From positions 50,087,443 through 50,151,442 of the forward strand of contig NC_066396.1 of the NCBI RefSeq assembly GCF_013377495.2: a DNA stretch of 64,000 nucleotides, read 5' to 3'. The notes beneath the pieces were generated by a model that ran no database searches, was not told the DNA's origin, and worked only from the letters and a program-made list of their open reading frames with translations. This document shows, in pieces, positions 44,048-57,307 of this stretch. Every line of letters begins with the position of its first letter. Positions within the stretch are counted from its first letter, which is position 1. Source of the DNA: Cygnus atratus (lineage: Eukaryota > Chordata > Aves > Anseriformes > Anatidae). Position numbers and translations under genes: made by a program.

Positions 44048-44703
44048 CTAGTTTAAAGCCTTCTCAATGAGCCCTGCCAGCTCCTGCGCTAGTGTCTGTT
44101 TTCCCCTTTGAGACAGGTGGGACCCATCTGCAGTTAGTGGGCCGGGTGCCAAGTAAAGCACCCCATGGTCAAAAAAAACAAAATTTCTGCATTGGCACCA
44201 GCCTCTGAGCCACCTGTTTATCAGGTGGGCTTTCCGAGTCCTCTCTATACCCCTCCCTGCCACTGTAGGGATGGAGGAAAGCACGACCTGTACTCCCGCT
44301 CCATCTACTAATTGTCCCTGTCCCCTAAAGTCCCATTTGATAGCCTTCAGGCTTCTCTCTTCAATATCATCTTTGCCAGCCTGGACTATCAAAAGAGGAT
44401 AGTAGTCAGAGATGCGAACCAGGTTAGGAAGCTTTCTGGCGATATCCCTGACTCTGACCCCAGGGAGGCAGCAGACTTCCCTATGGGTAGGGTCAGGTCG
44501 ACAAATAGAGCCCTCTGTCCCCCTGAGAAGGGAGTTGCCTACAACGATCACAATTTTTTTCTTAGTGGAGGCAGTCCTGAGGCATGGAGTTGACTTCCTC
44601 GCCTTTGGCATCTTCCTGGGTAGACTGTTCACCTCATCCTCGCCCACCGGTCTCTCAAGCTCCAATTTATTTTGGAGAATCTCATTTATAGCCTGGATTT
44701 AGA
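44048..44703 (-). pseudogene. CR1 ORF1, esterase domain, 5'-truncated
   Basis: An open frame of at least 205 codons without a disabling mutation, truncated at its N-terminus by the 5' end of the insertion. It has the layout of an SGNH-type esterase as known for CR1 ORF1: VVGNSLLRGTE (nucleophile Ser block), VQAGKDDIEERS (the third block, usually GxND; here Lys-Asp-Asp) and ADGSHLSQRGKQTLA (the DxxH block). The Asn-to-Asp change in the third block may affect activity. ORF1 proteins of CR1 are thought to bind RNA or membranes during retrotransposition. ORF2 starts 57 bp downstream. Confidence 0.8.
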
Positions 44704-45499
44704 CTTCAACTCTTCTCTGGTTCTGTGGTTTCTTTGCACAGTAGAGTTCCCTTGGCTGAAAGACGAGTATGGCACAACATGGGGCATCGTGAGGACAGTA
44801 CAATGGCATGCACAACGTCCAAATGTAATGCAGTGTGGTGGGGCTTCCCTGAGATTTGTTTAAAGTTAGTTTCACAGTGAGAATGTGGGAATATTTGAGT
44901 ACAGAAACGGTATTTAGGGTAACTCCACACAATCTGGAAAGCTTGGTATTCAAACGTTGGCTTTCCACAAAGCAGGTTTGAGTAAAGGATGGATAATCTT
45001 CCAAAAGACAGCCCCTAAAATGCTTCTAGGATAGTGACAGTAAGAGAGAAGCCATACCAACAGTTAGAATTCATGAGTTATATTGTTTATAATCATTCAA
45101 ATCTTGGATGCTTGCTAAATTTTTTTACAGGCCTTGTGGTCTAGAATATATAATTTCAGTAATTTTACATTGCTTGTATAATGGGCTGACATTTCTAATT
45201 AGGGAAAGAGTTTATTATCTGTATTAAGTGGTCTGACCAGTGTTTGAATATGCCATCTTCAATTCTGTTTGTCTTCAAGTTTGTCAGGGATACCAATTAT
45301 TCCCAAATTGTTTGCTTTATTTAACTTACATTTACTTTTGCATATATATTAGCTGTCCTAATGAATTGAGGATTTTTTTTTTTCGTTTTCTGTGTATTTT
45401 TTAAAGAGAAGACACTAACACACTTTGATTTTTTTTTCCTGTGACTTAAGACTAAGGTTACTGTTAATCACACTGTCTTTTAAATGTGTTCTTCCTCAG

Positions 45500-45598
45500 C
45501 AATCTGTAGAAATAGCTGTGGTGATGGATTTTGTTCCCGTCCTAACATGTGTACTTGTGCAAGTGGACAAATATCACCTACTTGTGGACCAAAATCTA
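45500..45598 (+). CDS. FBN2: FBN2 coding exon 3 (EGF-like 1)
   Basis: 99 bases, acceptor CTTCCTCAG, donor TCTA|GTAAGG, phase 1 in and out. Residues 101-133, starting PICRNSCGDGFCS and ending CGPKS, with six Cys (103, 107, 112, 118, 120, 129) in EGF spacing. It lacks the D-x-D/N-E calcium-binding consensus, as expected for the first EGF-like domain of fibrillins. It is short and compact, and follows the FUN domain directly. Confidence 0.96.
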
Positions 45599-46162
45599 GT
45601 AAGGACTTGCTCTATTTATTTTCCTTAGAGATTTCGTTTTAAGTAATTCTCCTTAATGTGTCAACTTAAAAATACCATGTAAAACCTTTAAGAATAACTT
45701 TTCATTACTGCATACATATGTATGTCTTGCACTTGAGTGTATCTCTAGTTTTATTGATAAAAATTGATACACATTTGCATATTTACTCTGTGTGACAAAC
45801 TGAAAAAAATGACGTGTTTAAACGGATAAGCGTGTTTAAAAATAAATATGTGTAGCATTAATGTTTTCCATGAGTTTGTTTTTCTAAGAAATGAAGATTG
45901 CGTGGCCTTCAAGATAATTGGAAGTGCTACGTTGCTAAATATGATCATGGAGAACGTTTTTAACTGATGCTTTTAAAATAATAGTTTACCAATAGCTGCA
46001 AGTAACAGCTTTGGTTACAGGATACCTGAGCATACCTTTAAATACACAGCACATGCTGTATGAAGTTCACGTCTGCTTTCAGATGTCTTTGTTTTTATCC
46101 ATCCACACTGTGGTATTTTCCTGTAACACTCGTGTCTGTGTGTCTGTCTGGGCCCTCTGCAG
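45599..46162 (+). other. FBN2: FBN2 intron 3
   Basis: 564 bp, GTAAGG...CTGCAG, phase 1. AT-rich, no repeat recognised. Confidence 0.9.
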
Positions 46163-46258
46163 CGCAGCAGTGCAGCATCAGGTGCATGAACGGCGGTACC
46201 TGTGCTGACGACCGGTGCCAGTGCCAGAAGGGCTACATTGGGGCCTACTGCGGGCAGC
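46163..46258 (+). CDS. FBN2: FBN2 coding exon 4 (EGF-like 2)
   Basis: 96 bases, acceptor CCCTCTGCAG, donor CAGC|GTAAGT, phase 1 in and out. Residues 134-165 (TQQCSIRCMNGGTC, then ADDRCQCQKGYIGAYCGQ) with six Cys at 137, 141, 147, 152, 154 and 163. The CxNGGxC and GYxGxxC patterns are classic EGF. This is the second non-calcium-binding EGF-like domain, part of the N-terminal region that binds LTBPs and BMP prodomains in fibrillins. Base composition is richer in GC than the neighbouring exons. Confidence 0.97.
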
Positions 46259-48412
46259 GTAAGTAGCCATCGCTGTGTGTCCGGATTTAAGCCCACATTG
46301 GTCCCACAACTCAGCCCTCCCACTTTAGGCAGTCTAGGAAGATAGGAGAAAGCCCATATGCAGAAATACAGCAAAATGTCTAAGAGAAAAGTGTTATTCT
46401 GGGGGACAATGTGTAGCTGGAAGTCAGTTCATGCATGAAGTGCATTTGTAGTCTCTGAAATTCAGATTAGGGATTGAATTCACTGAATAGTTTTGGCTGG
46501 AAGAACCCTTTGGGAATGATGACAGTATACATCCCACTCACCTTTATTTTTTTTTTTTAAACCAGACGATCACTAATATTTCATTCTCTTTGAAGAAGTT
46601 TCTCAGAAGAGGAGCGTAGCTGCTGTTATAGCATGTTTTTCTGTTTGACTAAAGAAAAAGATTAAATATGGTTCAAGCTCTTGGATGTTTTTTCAATTTG
46701 GCAGACAAACTAGAAAGTCAATTATTTGCATAGCTCTACCTATCACAGAAGAGTGTTGACAAGCTATACAGATAGAGTAAACAATAAAAATGACTAAAGG
46801 CTGCAGAGGTGAAGAAGGACTCAAAGACCTAGTGTATTCTGAGGGCAGCTGACTAGCTATTAGCTGAGAAATTAATTGCTGAAGGTAGTCTGAAGAAACT
46901 AGAAACACATAAAAATCACCACGCAGAGAATGCTTAGACTGAGTAATGTGGAGGAACATCCTTTTATTTTAGTCTCTTCTGCAAATGCTGAAGCAGACTT
47001 GTTTTAGTTTTAATTTTGCCTGGGTAAAACTCTCTAAAATTCTAGGTAATAATAATTGTAGTCTACAGTGTGACCCTCATCACAGTTAAATTTACTTTTA
47101 AGAGTTGCTGGCCCCTTCCTGCACATTTTAGAGTATTGGGTTAAAGAATGACTGCTCTCAGACAAGGCATGATTCCAGTAAGAAAAGAAAAGGAAAGGGA
47201 AGGGAAGGGAAGGGAAGGCAAAAAAAAAGGGAAGGCAAAAAGGGAAGGGAAGGGAAGGGAAGGGAAGATGATTGGCTATTTAAGCAGTGTCTGTAAAGCA
47301 ACCCAGAAAATCTGAATGAACTTTGGAAACTGATCTCAGTGAATATTTTTATGTTCACCATGGTGTTACAGTGCATTTTTCCAACACGAAAGATTTACTG
47401 ACTCTAGATTCCCAAGGTTCTTTTGTACTGGATACTCAAATATGAAACAAACCCCATTATTAATCTGGGGAGACCTGTGTAGGAAGGCAGTGTAGAAATA
47501 GAAACTAGACTGGAATCCTTTGCTGTTCAGGTGACTTGAAGACATTGGGACTATCTTTCAGATTAAATGAGTTGATTTGGAGTGCATGCTAACTCTGAAC
47601 ATGGTTTATAACTCCTGGAAGCAATGAGCTTGATAACAGATGGAGTTGATTAAAACACTTTAATGGTATTTTTCAAACAAGCTGATGAACAGTCTTCTTT
47701 TCAAATTGAGAAGATTTCAGTGCTTTGGGAGGATTTGTTTCTTGATTCACACCATTGATAAATAGCATGAGTGGGTGCACAGAAGATCCACAAGTGTAAA
47801 AGTACCTTCTCCATCTATGTATTCTGTGGATTTATACCAAGAAAAAAGAATTTTGTTCCTTTGGTGGATCTTTCAGGAAACATAGTTTCTGAAGGTACTT
47901 AAAGATAAGTTAAACTGCTAATTCTTTTTCCTTGCTCCAAGTGACACGCTTGCTCTGCTAGCAGTATGAATTCTGAGCACTGAGTTACCTGTCTCCCTGA
48001 CTCTCCAAGAAACCCCCCTTCCTGAGAGGTTTGTTGCTGTTGTGAGTGGATAGTACAACTTAATCTGTGCACAAATTAGTTGAGTTTGTATCTGATACCT
48101 TTGGTGATGGATGTGAGTTCTTACGATTAGTGACTAGTGCTGCACAACTGTTTAAAAATACACTGAAGTTAAGTGTCTGCTAAAAAGCTGTGCTGAATAT
48201 GATTAATTAAACAGCTGTTTGCAATTAAGATGAAGCAGTTGTAAGTACTAATGGAATTTGACCTGAACAGTCATTATTGTTGGTGTTTGATCTTCAGGTC
48301 CACAGAGACTTAGAGTAGTTGAAGGGAAAAATAAGTTTTGAATAGCACATATGTGAATCTGAAATATCATTAGCGTAACTTTAAAAACATTTCTTTTTGT
48401 TGTTAATTAAAG
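46259..48412 (+). other. FBN2: FBN2 intron 4
   Basis: 2,154 bp, GTAAGT...ATTAAAG, phase 1. It contains a (GGGAA)n tract at about 47,190-47,268 and a T-run at 46,550-46,558, and is otherwise plain AT-rich sequence. Confidence 0.9.
47184..47268. repeat. (GGGAA)n purine microsatellite
   Basis: Two blocks of GGGAA units (about 47,191-47,217 and 47,242-47,266) separated by an A-rich interruption (CAAAAAAAAAGGG). It is all purine apart from two C residues. Confidence 0.95.
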
Positions 48413-48508
48413 CTGTCTGTGAAAAAGGCTGCCAGAATGGAGGACGGTGTATTGGACCTAATCGCTGTGCATGTGTCTATGGATTTACTGGCCCTCAGTG
48501 TGAAAGAG
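48413..48508 (+). CDS. FBN2: FBN2 coding exon 5 (EGF-like 3)
   Basis: 96 bases, acceptor TTAATTAAAG, donor AGAG|GTAAAA, phase 1 in and out. Residues 166-197 (PVCEKGCQNGGRC, then IGPNRCACVYGFTGPQCER) with six Cys at 168, 172, 178, 184, 186 and 195. It is the third EGF-like domain and precedes the first hybrid domain in fibrillins. The last base begins the codon that should be Asp at the start of that domain. The acceptor has a weak pyrimidine tract, but TTCTTTTTGTTGTT lies just upstream. The next exon is not in this window. Confidence 0.97.
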
Positions 48509-49805
48509 GTAAAAGAAATAAATAAGGAAGAAAATTATGGGTAGTTATATGCAACAATCTGCATGTACGTGTTTTATGCAGTGTACTTGCCAGCTGAACC
48601 AGTAAGCTTCCAGAAAGAGATTTATTATTTATACTTTTATAAAGTTTTCCTTTATGGTCCAGTAGCTACACTTCAGGTTGGAAAAGCTGTCACAGTTAGA
48701 AATTAGAATAATTTAGGGTGCTTATTTTGTTTGTATGATAGTTTAAAGATGAGTTATCTTTTGCTTTCTGATACATGAAATAACATTAGAGCAAATTGCT
48801 GCTTGTGTTAGAATCACATACAAGTAACTAAATGAAGGATTGCCTTTTTGTATAACAAATCTTTTATGGGAGGAATTTGAGAAATTACTTGTTCTGGTTA
48901 ATTCTGTCATACAGGAAAAAGTAGGAGAAGGAGGAAAAAAAGAACCAGTTACCATAATACGTGAGATCAGTTCCTGAAACTATTCCTATCCATCAAAACA
49001 ACTTAAACACATCTTAACTTAAAGTGCTTTCATGAATTGGGGGTCAAATCAGGATTTTCTTTTAAAATCTTTTAGAGAAATTCCTTAGCTGTCTGTAGAA
49101 GGTCATAGAGATGCTGATAAAGTCAGTTTTAATGATTCCGAAAAAAACATTTTTAGTGCTACACTATGTGATTACCACAAAAATAATTTAGGCACTATGT
49201 CCATATGTAGTCATTTAGAATAAACTTATCACTCTCAGAAATCTCTACTTTTTGCTTTGTAGTAAATGGGAACGTTGTTTGTATTTTGAAACCAAGACGA
49301 CTGGAGAAATATTAATGTAGAACTGCTCAACATTAGATGTAACTGTAGAAGGTGCTCTGTGTGTATCAAACTGACAAGTGTAACCCCAATTACTGTCCAG
49401 CTAGGATGGGTTTTTAAAGAATGGATATAGTGAGAATTGCTTTTCAGAATGATAATAATAATCGTTGATCCTTTAAAATGAGGTTGTCAACAATAACCAA
49501 AACTGATGCTGAATAGCTTAGCAGAAATATAATTCTTTGTCTTTCTTGAAGTTGGTGTTATTGCAAATAGTTCTCATCAAAAAGGATACTGAAGAAACTG
49601 AACAACAGCGTGTGAAATCCTGAATGCATGTATGCATTCTTATCTTACTCCTTTAAAGTATTCAATGGGTTATTAACATTAAAAAGAAGGATGGAGTCAT
49701 TTACATGGACAGAAAATATAAAGTTTAGGATTACTCGTGTAATGTCACATTCTTAATTCACATCAGCAGTGGGTAAGACACCCCCTAAGAGAGAAATAGA
49801 CTTCT

Positions 49806-51172
49806 TAGAGTCACAGAAAAATATAAATGAGAAGGGACCTCCACCAGGCCATTTAGTCAGACCTTCCAGTCAGAAGGTCTGATCAGGTCAGCTTGTTCAG
49901 GTGTGTGTCCTGTCTGTAGAGTTTTGAACACCTTCAGTGACGAGATTCCACAACATCTCTGGACATCCTGTTCCATTATTTCTTCACCCTCATAGTGAAA
50001 ACTTCTACATTAACATCTAATCAGAGTTTTGCATGTTCCAACTTGTGTTTGTTGCCTCTTGTCTGAGAGCTGCGAGCATCCAGGAAAAGTCTGGCTCCAG
50101 TTTCTCTGCATCCTGTGGTAAATAGTGATAAACCCTTGAAACCTTTTGTTCTTGATGCTGGATAAACATTGTTCCATCAATCTTCCTACACAGGGCAAGA
50201 GCTCCAGCTCCTTGACCAGTGCAGTGTCCTTCCCTTGTACTTCTTTCTCCATGTCCATTTCTCTCTTCTATTGAAGAGTCAAAAATGTACACAGTACTTT
50301 AATGCAGTTTTACAAGTGCCAAATGGAGGCAAAGGGGCTCTTTGCTGAATTGGATGCTATGGTCATACCGATACAGCCCATGGGGATGGCTTTCTTTGCT
50401 TCAGGGGTGGACCACTGATGCGTGTTAAGGTTTTTGTCCACTAGGACTCCCATAATCATTTTCTCAGAGCAGTTTTGTAGGCAGCTGGACTCCACCAGTA
50501 TTGTTCCATCACTTTTGTCAATCCTAGATGTGAGACTTCTGCCTTTGTTGGACTTCTTGAGATAACTGCTAGCCCATTTTTCTCAAGCTGTCCTTGTCAC
50601 TCTGGATAGCCACTCTGTTCTCCAGCATACTGACTGGTGCCCCCAGTTTGGCATCATCTGCAAACTTGCTGAAAGTGCACTCTTGTACCATAATCCAGGT
50701 TGTTAATGAGCACATTAAACTGTTACTTATCCCAGTACTGATCCCTAAGGGTCTGCACCTCTTTCCTAGACTCCAGCTGGACTTTGCACCACTTCTTACA
50801 ACTCTTTAAGCCAGCAGTCCAGACAGTTTTCCACTCACTTTTATTCAGCCTGTATCTCACTAATGGCAATCTCTCTATGGGAGGCTCACTCAAAACCCTT
50901 GCTAAGTCAAGCAACATCCACAGCTCCCTTCATACCTTTGTACCAGTGACCTCAGGGTTGAAAGCAGTGACATCATTTGCCCTTGGTAAACCCGTGCTGT
51001 CTGCTCACAAACACCTTCTTGCCTTTGTGTGCTCAGAAATGGCTTCTGCCATGGAATTTTATGTGGCAAATTCAGCTCTGAGGTGCTCAAAGCTGCATGT
51101 AAATCGTGAAAATATCTGGTACCTTTTTCGGCATTTGTTGATGGGGGAAATGGAAATGATTTCCTTATAGAA
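49806..51172 (-). mobile_element. CR1 LINE 3' part (old, ~1.35 kb)
   Basis: Antisense CR1 pattern over more than 1.3 kb. The 3' region reads GAGAAGGGACCTCCACCAGGCC near 49,830 and CCACAACATCTCTGGACATCCTGTTCC near 49,950. The C-terminal part of ORF2 and the RT region follow (TTGGCATCATCTGCAAACTTGC near 50,648 and GGTAAACCCGTGCTGTCTGC near 50,983). The many stops and frameshifts show it is much older than the intron-2 copy. All open frames in it (for example at 50.0-50.3 and 50.9-51.27 kb) are repeat-derived. Confidence 0.85.
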
Positions 51173-54100
51173 GAAGGAAATAACTGAACCAAACCCTGAA
51201 AAAAAAACAAAAACACAAAAAAACAGGAATTTCTATTTGCTATTCCAAGTTTGTTTTGTATACCCACTAGATGTCACAAGCAACAGAGAAATGTAAAGGA
51301 TGAATTTGTTTCTTTGTCTCTAATCGCTTATTACTTTCATTCTTAAAACCAGATTTACCGACTTTTCTGTACATAGCTGTTGGTTTAGTTTTTGCTGTTA
51401 CATGTTATATCCAGCCCATTCTTTCTAGATGATTCTTGTGAACTAAGCTTAAGGACTTAATTCTTTTATATTTTGGTTAGCATGGAAAGTAAGAAACGTC
51501 AGTCTGTTAAGTACTTCGTTAATATTTAGAGCTGTTTTCAGGAATCTATCTTTGTAGAATGCACACCTGTCTTCAAGCAAAAAGGAAATACTACCTGTCC
51601 ATCTAGGATGGATTTTCAAAGCAGCCTGAAGGGGCTGGACAATATGAGGTTGCTTAATATTTTAAGCCTTAGTTCAGATGGAGCATACATTTATACACAT
51701 TCAACAGATAGATTTTAGCTCTGGTTGACTGTAATGTGATAGAATCGTAGTATTGCAAATTAATTTTTATTCTTTTTAGTATTGACTGCATTCATATATA
51801 TTTGATTTTTTTGCCAGACAACTTGGTAAGCCTTCTTTTTGTGTCAGAAGCAATCGCCTGTGATTAAGATTTGCTTTTAGTTTAGAATTTGACCACTTTC
51901 AGGGCTGTGGAATCCTGTTAATAGACATGACAGAATCTAACTGTGATGATGGATCAGAGTTTTTATTAAGGATGGTTATACTTTAAATAGAAATATTCTT
52001 TTACTTCTTTAGAAGATTCTAGCACTTACGAGTATTGTAACTTTATTTTTTGCTGTGATGAAAACATTGCAGTCTTCTTTCTTAAAATTCATTGTGAAAC
52101 TTTAAACTGCATAATTTAAGCCACATAAAGGAAGAAAACATCTATAATTTGGTGTCCCTATTTCTCATCTGTCTTTCAAAGTCTTAGATTCAATCTAGAG
52201 AAACGTAATGTGTATAATATCTTAAGTCATTTAAGCTATAAAATATGCTTTTTTTTTTTTTTTTGGAGGTTGGGTTTTTTTGGTTGTTTTCTGAAAGTAA
52301 GTAGTAGGCTAAAATTGCTTCTGCTATTGTCACAAAAATATAACATATATATAAAATAAATATAATTGCATTTATAATATACATTTATAATGTCCATTTT
52401 GTAGTGGTGGACAGGATTAAATAAATTTTCTCCTAGTCTTCAGTGTTGCAGGCTTTCAGCTTAGTCCTGATATCGGGGTAATAATTAGTATCAAATGAAT
52501 AAAGAAGTGTGTATGAGTTCAATGAATTTCTGGCTTTGTGATACTTATGTAGCATCAGTTGCATAGTCCTAATTTGTGCTTGCTCTTCAGTAAAACATTG
52601 TGATATGATTTAGTAACCTACAGTGCAAGATGTGGTAGCAAACTTTTTATGTGTGGTTTAAACATAATAGATATACATACATACCAAAAAACATATCAAA
52701 ATATTGAGAAAACTAGTTGTAGGCAAGGCAACATATGTACTATTGTGCTTGTCAGGTTAAGCAGAGTATGGTATGCCTGTAGGGAGGGATTAATTTCTCT
52801 AAAGTAAATAAGCAGCTTCTCCATTTTTCACAGCTACCGAAGTTTTTGTTGTTGTTGTGGAAGTGTCTTAGTGCACCGAATCTAACCCATCAAATTACAT
52901 GTAAAGAACCTGCTGGCCATAATGAAAATATTGTTCACCCTTGTCTTACATTCTTTGCTCTGTAGTCAGTTCTGTTATTGGCTCCTTTATGGAGGCCACC
53001 TCCAGCTTGAACATTTGTAAACACATTGGGTGCTACTGAACTTTTAGCAGACAGAAATGTATAGTCTTTCCTTCTCATTTGTTCCATTATCTACCAGATT
53101 TTAGATTTAAATGGTGTAGAACATCTAGGAAGACACTACATTTTAGACTTTATGGACACAATGTGTGCATGCTGACTTTTGGAAATTTTTCTCGTACACT
53201 CTGTATATTTCCAAATATAAATGGCAAGACATAAATATTCAAAAACAGTTACTAATTTATTGTACTATTGTTCAGTGAAAGAAAGATGAAAAGTCTTTTA
53301 TATAATAACTGTAAAAAGTTACTATATAGGTTATAGTTATTTATAACTATAAATAATTGTTAATTTTTTTGTTTTACATGAGCTGAAGTAAATGACAAAA
53401 ATGTAAAAGATACCTTAAAATTTTATTCTGTTCAACAGTAATTTATAATTTACACTTTAAACCTAATAAGTTCATGCTTTCAAAAAGAATGCAGAAGGCA
53501 ATGATTTCTTCATCTGTTTGTGGCAATAGGTGCCCCATAATACTTTACAGTATAAAAGGCCTCAGTAGTTTAATTTTAAACTGAGTTTAGCAACAGTTCA
53601 TAACTCTTTAACTAAAATTTTATAGTTTAAGGTTATGTGTACTTCCCTTGCAAATCACATCAGAGTTATAAGGGATTTTGTTTTGTTGTTTTTTTTACAT
53701 TGCTGTGTTTTAAATGCATAGTTTTTATTGTTCCGTAAATTAAGTTCTTTTAAAATAGGTATTTTCTGCCTAATATAGAACATATGTAGCTTTCCTTCAG
53801 ATTGGCCTCCCAGACTCAGTTATATGATAAAACGTGACTGCTTGTTCAGCTATCTGGGCTCCTAGCAGACTAATTTCCGGGCTGGAGACAGGAGGCTGAA
53901 CAGTAACTAATGACTGGCATGATTACAGTATTTAACTTGAGACTTGCTGCTGGGTTAACAAGAAAGCAGAACCTGTCTGGGAGCTTGTGCTTCACTCTTT
54001 CTGATATATACAATGACCTTTTATGTTTCCTGTCAAAGTCTGCTCTTATGGTCAGCTTCTCCTCTTTGATTTGTAAACATACAAGATTCAAGCATTTGAT

Positions 54101-57100
54101 TTTGTCTGTTTTTTACAAAAGAAATAATAATAATAAAAAAGACATTAAGATTTAGCTGTCCTACCTTTTGAAAAATAATAAAGGAAAAAAGAAGAAAAAA
54201 CAAATGATGCAGATTAAAAGGCCTCATCCTCAACTGGGTGCCTAAGAGAAGATTTTGTTCTAGCATGACCAGATCTTTTGATTTCTCAAAGTTGTATGTA
54301 TGTATGAGCAAATAATATATTTTTTTTCCTTTTACAAAGCCTGTACATTTCTAAACTGTTGATTTGTAGAGGTATATAGCAGGATGGAAAAGCAGCAATA
54401 TTTTCTTCCTTCTTTGTCATGAGTTAAAGTGAGGAGAGAAGCATCCTGTGACTGTTGTATATTTGCCTTCATCCCCTGTAGAAGGAGAAGAAAATAGTGC
54501 TTGATTATTCTGTGCCAAAGTGGTGGGGTAGGTGCCTTTCAAGGGGGTTGGATTGAGTAGGAACGCCTGCATGGGTTGGGAAGCACATAAGTTTGAAGAT
54601 GGGAGAGGACTTCATATAAAGCTAACAGGTCTGAGCAGGTGAGAAAAGAGGAAAAACAAAAATGTAAGTCGAATACAGTATAAAAGCTTCAGAAAAGGGG
54701 GATTTTCTGAGTTGTTCTCAGAAAAATTGCTGGTAATGTACCTTATCCCAGTGTATTCGTTGCACCTAGTGTTCCCAGAGGTACGTGTAGTAACCTCCCC
54801 TGTACAGGCAGCAGCGTTGGTGCCAGCTCCACTGGCGGAGAGCCAGAGGAGGGATGGCAATGGAGCAAGAGAAGGGGATGAGGAGTGGGACATTGCAGGA
54901 GATGGTGAACCAGGCTCAAGGCAGGGGATGTCACTGCAACAGAAGTTTGTTTTCTGGGTTAGGAAAGCATACATCTCATATCGTATTTGAGAGCAGTTGT
55001 CTTCATGTGACCTCCCCTGATAGTAGAATGGTCAGTGTTGGTTGTGTATCTAAGGTCAAAGAAGAGAAAGCGGAAAAACAAATGGGCTTATTCAAGCCAG
55101 CAAGAGGATGAAGAAGTCAATTAACAGTGCAGAGCTAGGAGAGAGCTAGGGTGAAGGAAGAAGCATGTTCAGAGAAAGCATTAACAATATGTAGTAACTG
55201 GGGCAGAATAGGGGAGGACAAAGGATAAAAAGATCTTGCGTTGAGCTATTTTAAAGAAATTGATTGGCACATAACTGTTATAAAGATATTTTGGTGTAGT
55301 ACCCCTGAAAAACATTGAGCCTATATAATAAACTGTCACAATTTTATAACAGACTCGATGCTTCTAGAATATTATTTTATTATACGGAAAGCATACAGTT
55401 CACATTTAGGCTGTAACACTGTGGAAGATCCTTGTGTGGGCGTGGGCTAGGATGAAGAGTCACTTAGTGACTGCAATTCAGATGGAAGCAAGGAGGAAAA
55501 GGAAATGAAATTTGTAACAAATTGCACTCTGCTGTGACAGGTATGCAAAAGTTCTTGTAACTTTACAGAACTCCTTGATATGTATTATCGATAACAGGGC
55601 CACGAGAAATGGAAGGAAGCATTGCAAGTTCAGTGAGGTACAGCAAGAACTTTTGGGGACATACTGAGATAGTGTTTATTTGGTTGTGTGCCTCAAAGCT
55701 CATAAACCCTTTTGTCACTCTGGCTATGGCAGGTTGTGTCCATGTTTTCCTGCCTGTCCGTCATGGAGCACAACTGTGCAAATGGTCCTAAACAGGCCTG
55801 TGCTTTTTCTCAAGTTGCTTGGTGTATTTCAGCTGTCCCCCAGTGATTGTAAACTTTGTTCAGGTGCATAACAGCAAATATGATTTTGTGATCAGTGAGC
55901 TGTTCCCTTTTAGTAGGAGCTGTGAGAACGTGATTTTTTAATTTTGCTGCTTTTTGTTTTATAGTGGTTACTGTTAGCCTAAACTGAAATAGATATTCAT
56001 TATGTGAGGAAGGATGTGTGCAGGTAAGCGGGTGCCTGCTCTGAAGAGGTAACCAGACAAAGCACGCATTATTACCCTGCCCCTGAGAAGGGCTGTGGCA
56101 CCATGAGACTACTGCTTGTTGAAGGCTGAGCAGGGCAGCTTCAGCAGGCTAGCAGTGAACCAAATATCCTGAGTTTTTTTTTTTAACTAGGGGTTTATCC
56201 TTCCCATTTTGTTGAGGTTAGCATAAGACTGCTGAATTTTTTATGCTCAAGGAGTGAGTGCAGCTGAAAATGTCGGACATTTTTGGAGAAGGCAAGAAGA
56301 AAGGAGGCAATAAAATTCAAAAAAAAATGATATATTTTACTAAACGCTGTCGTCAAATATCAACCATCATTCTTCTTTTCTTCTTGCCACAGGGCCACAT
56401 GTCCTGTTTCTTTTTTTTTTTTTTTTTTTTTCAGTGCACAGTAAGTGGAATACTTACCTGCTGAACACTAATTTCATTCATTTCCATTTTAGCCATTGGG
56501 AAGTGCAACATGGGATGTTGAGATATTTTCTGCATGTTTGTAAAGGACTTGTGAACCTGCTAGTTATTTTCATTATTTGTTTGAGACTAGATATCTCAAA
56601 CTCAATAAATCTACTATATACCTCAAATCTGAGGTTTATAATACTTACAGTTAAGTGCAGTCCTTGTTCACTCATGAACTCCTGTTCCGTCTGTGAGTAC
56701 TGTCCTGAAAATATTTGCATACGTGAACAGTTTGATAAACTATGGTAATTCTGAACAGCAAATTTAGAAAGCTGCTTTCATGTTCTGTCTTAAATACAGA
56801 TAGCTACTAGAATTACAGAAATGTCTAATCTCAGTCTCTGGCACTAGATTACCTGGTTTTAGCATCCACTGTAATCTCCAGCAACAAGATTTTCAGTTTT
56901 TCCTTCTCTCCTCTTTCACAAGCTGACAAATAACCAAACCACTAAGAACCGCACATATTGTGTACACAGAATGTGTGTGTTTGTTGTTAGCAGGTATCTC
57001 AAAATTTCTCTCTTCTAGCTGTGCAAAATATTAAAAAAAATTTTAAAAAGATACAGATAGTTCTGAACATATTGTTGGCAGTAATGATTAAGAAAGTAAT

Positions 57101-57307
57101 GTAATCCCAGACAGTATCTTCCTCTTGCTTCCCTCTTTTACTTTTCTGGGGACTTCAGCATGTGATGGTTAGTATTCTTTTTCTCTCATGCCCACTTTTC
57201 CTCTGGCAGTACTGTGACATTCAGTCAGTTAGGTAAGTGTGGATGCAGCATACAATGTCACTTTAAACTGAAAAGCTACCGATGTGTAGCACACACATGT
57301 AAATTAA

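Larger units (their letters stand above)
41556..44703 (-). mobile_element. CR1 LINE, near-complete coding part, internally deleted
   Basis: Inserted antisense in FBN2 intron 2. The 3' end is at about 41,556-41,580, where the plus strand reads CAGAATCAGAACGACAGAATCA, the antisense of the short 8-bp tail repeats of CR1. The 3' UTR runs to about 41,666. ORF2 occupies 41,667-43,991 and the ORF1 C-terminal part 44,048 to about 44,703, where the copy is 5'-truncated. Most of both frames is still open, so it is fairly young. Two defects disable ORF2: an in-frame stop at 42,150-42,152 and a deletion at about 42,069 that removes the RT palm. The same subfamily recurs at 63,695-64,000 at roughly 96% identity. 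No target-site duplication was evident, as usual for CR1. Confidence 0.95.
38496..45499 (+). other. FBN2: FBN2 intron 2 (contains an antisense CR1)
   Basis: 7,004 bp, GTAAGT...CCTCAG, phase 1. 38,496-41,555 and 44,704-45,499 hold only AT-rich sequence with A- and T-runs (38,660-38,690; 38,874-38,885; 39,114-39,141; 39,241-39,255) and a (TA)n tract near 41,403-41,422. The CR1 at 41,556-44,703 accounts for the rest. Confidence 0.9.

Noticed and set aside
54612..54990. Opposed open frames of 92-120 codons in FBN2 intron 5
   Set aside because: They overlap on both strands, have no splice-site support, contain no fibrillin-like Cys pattern and match no family I know.
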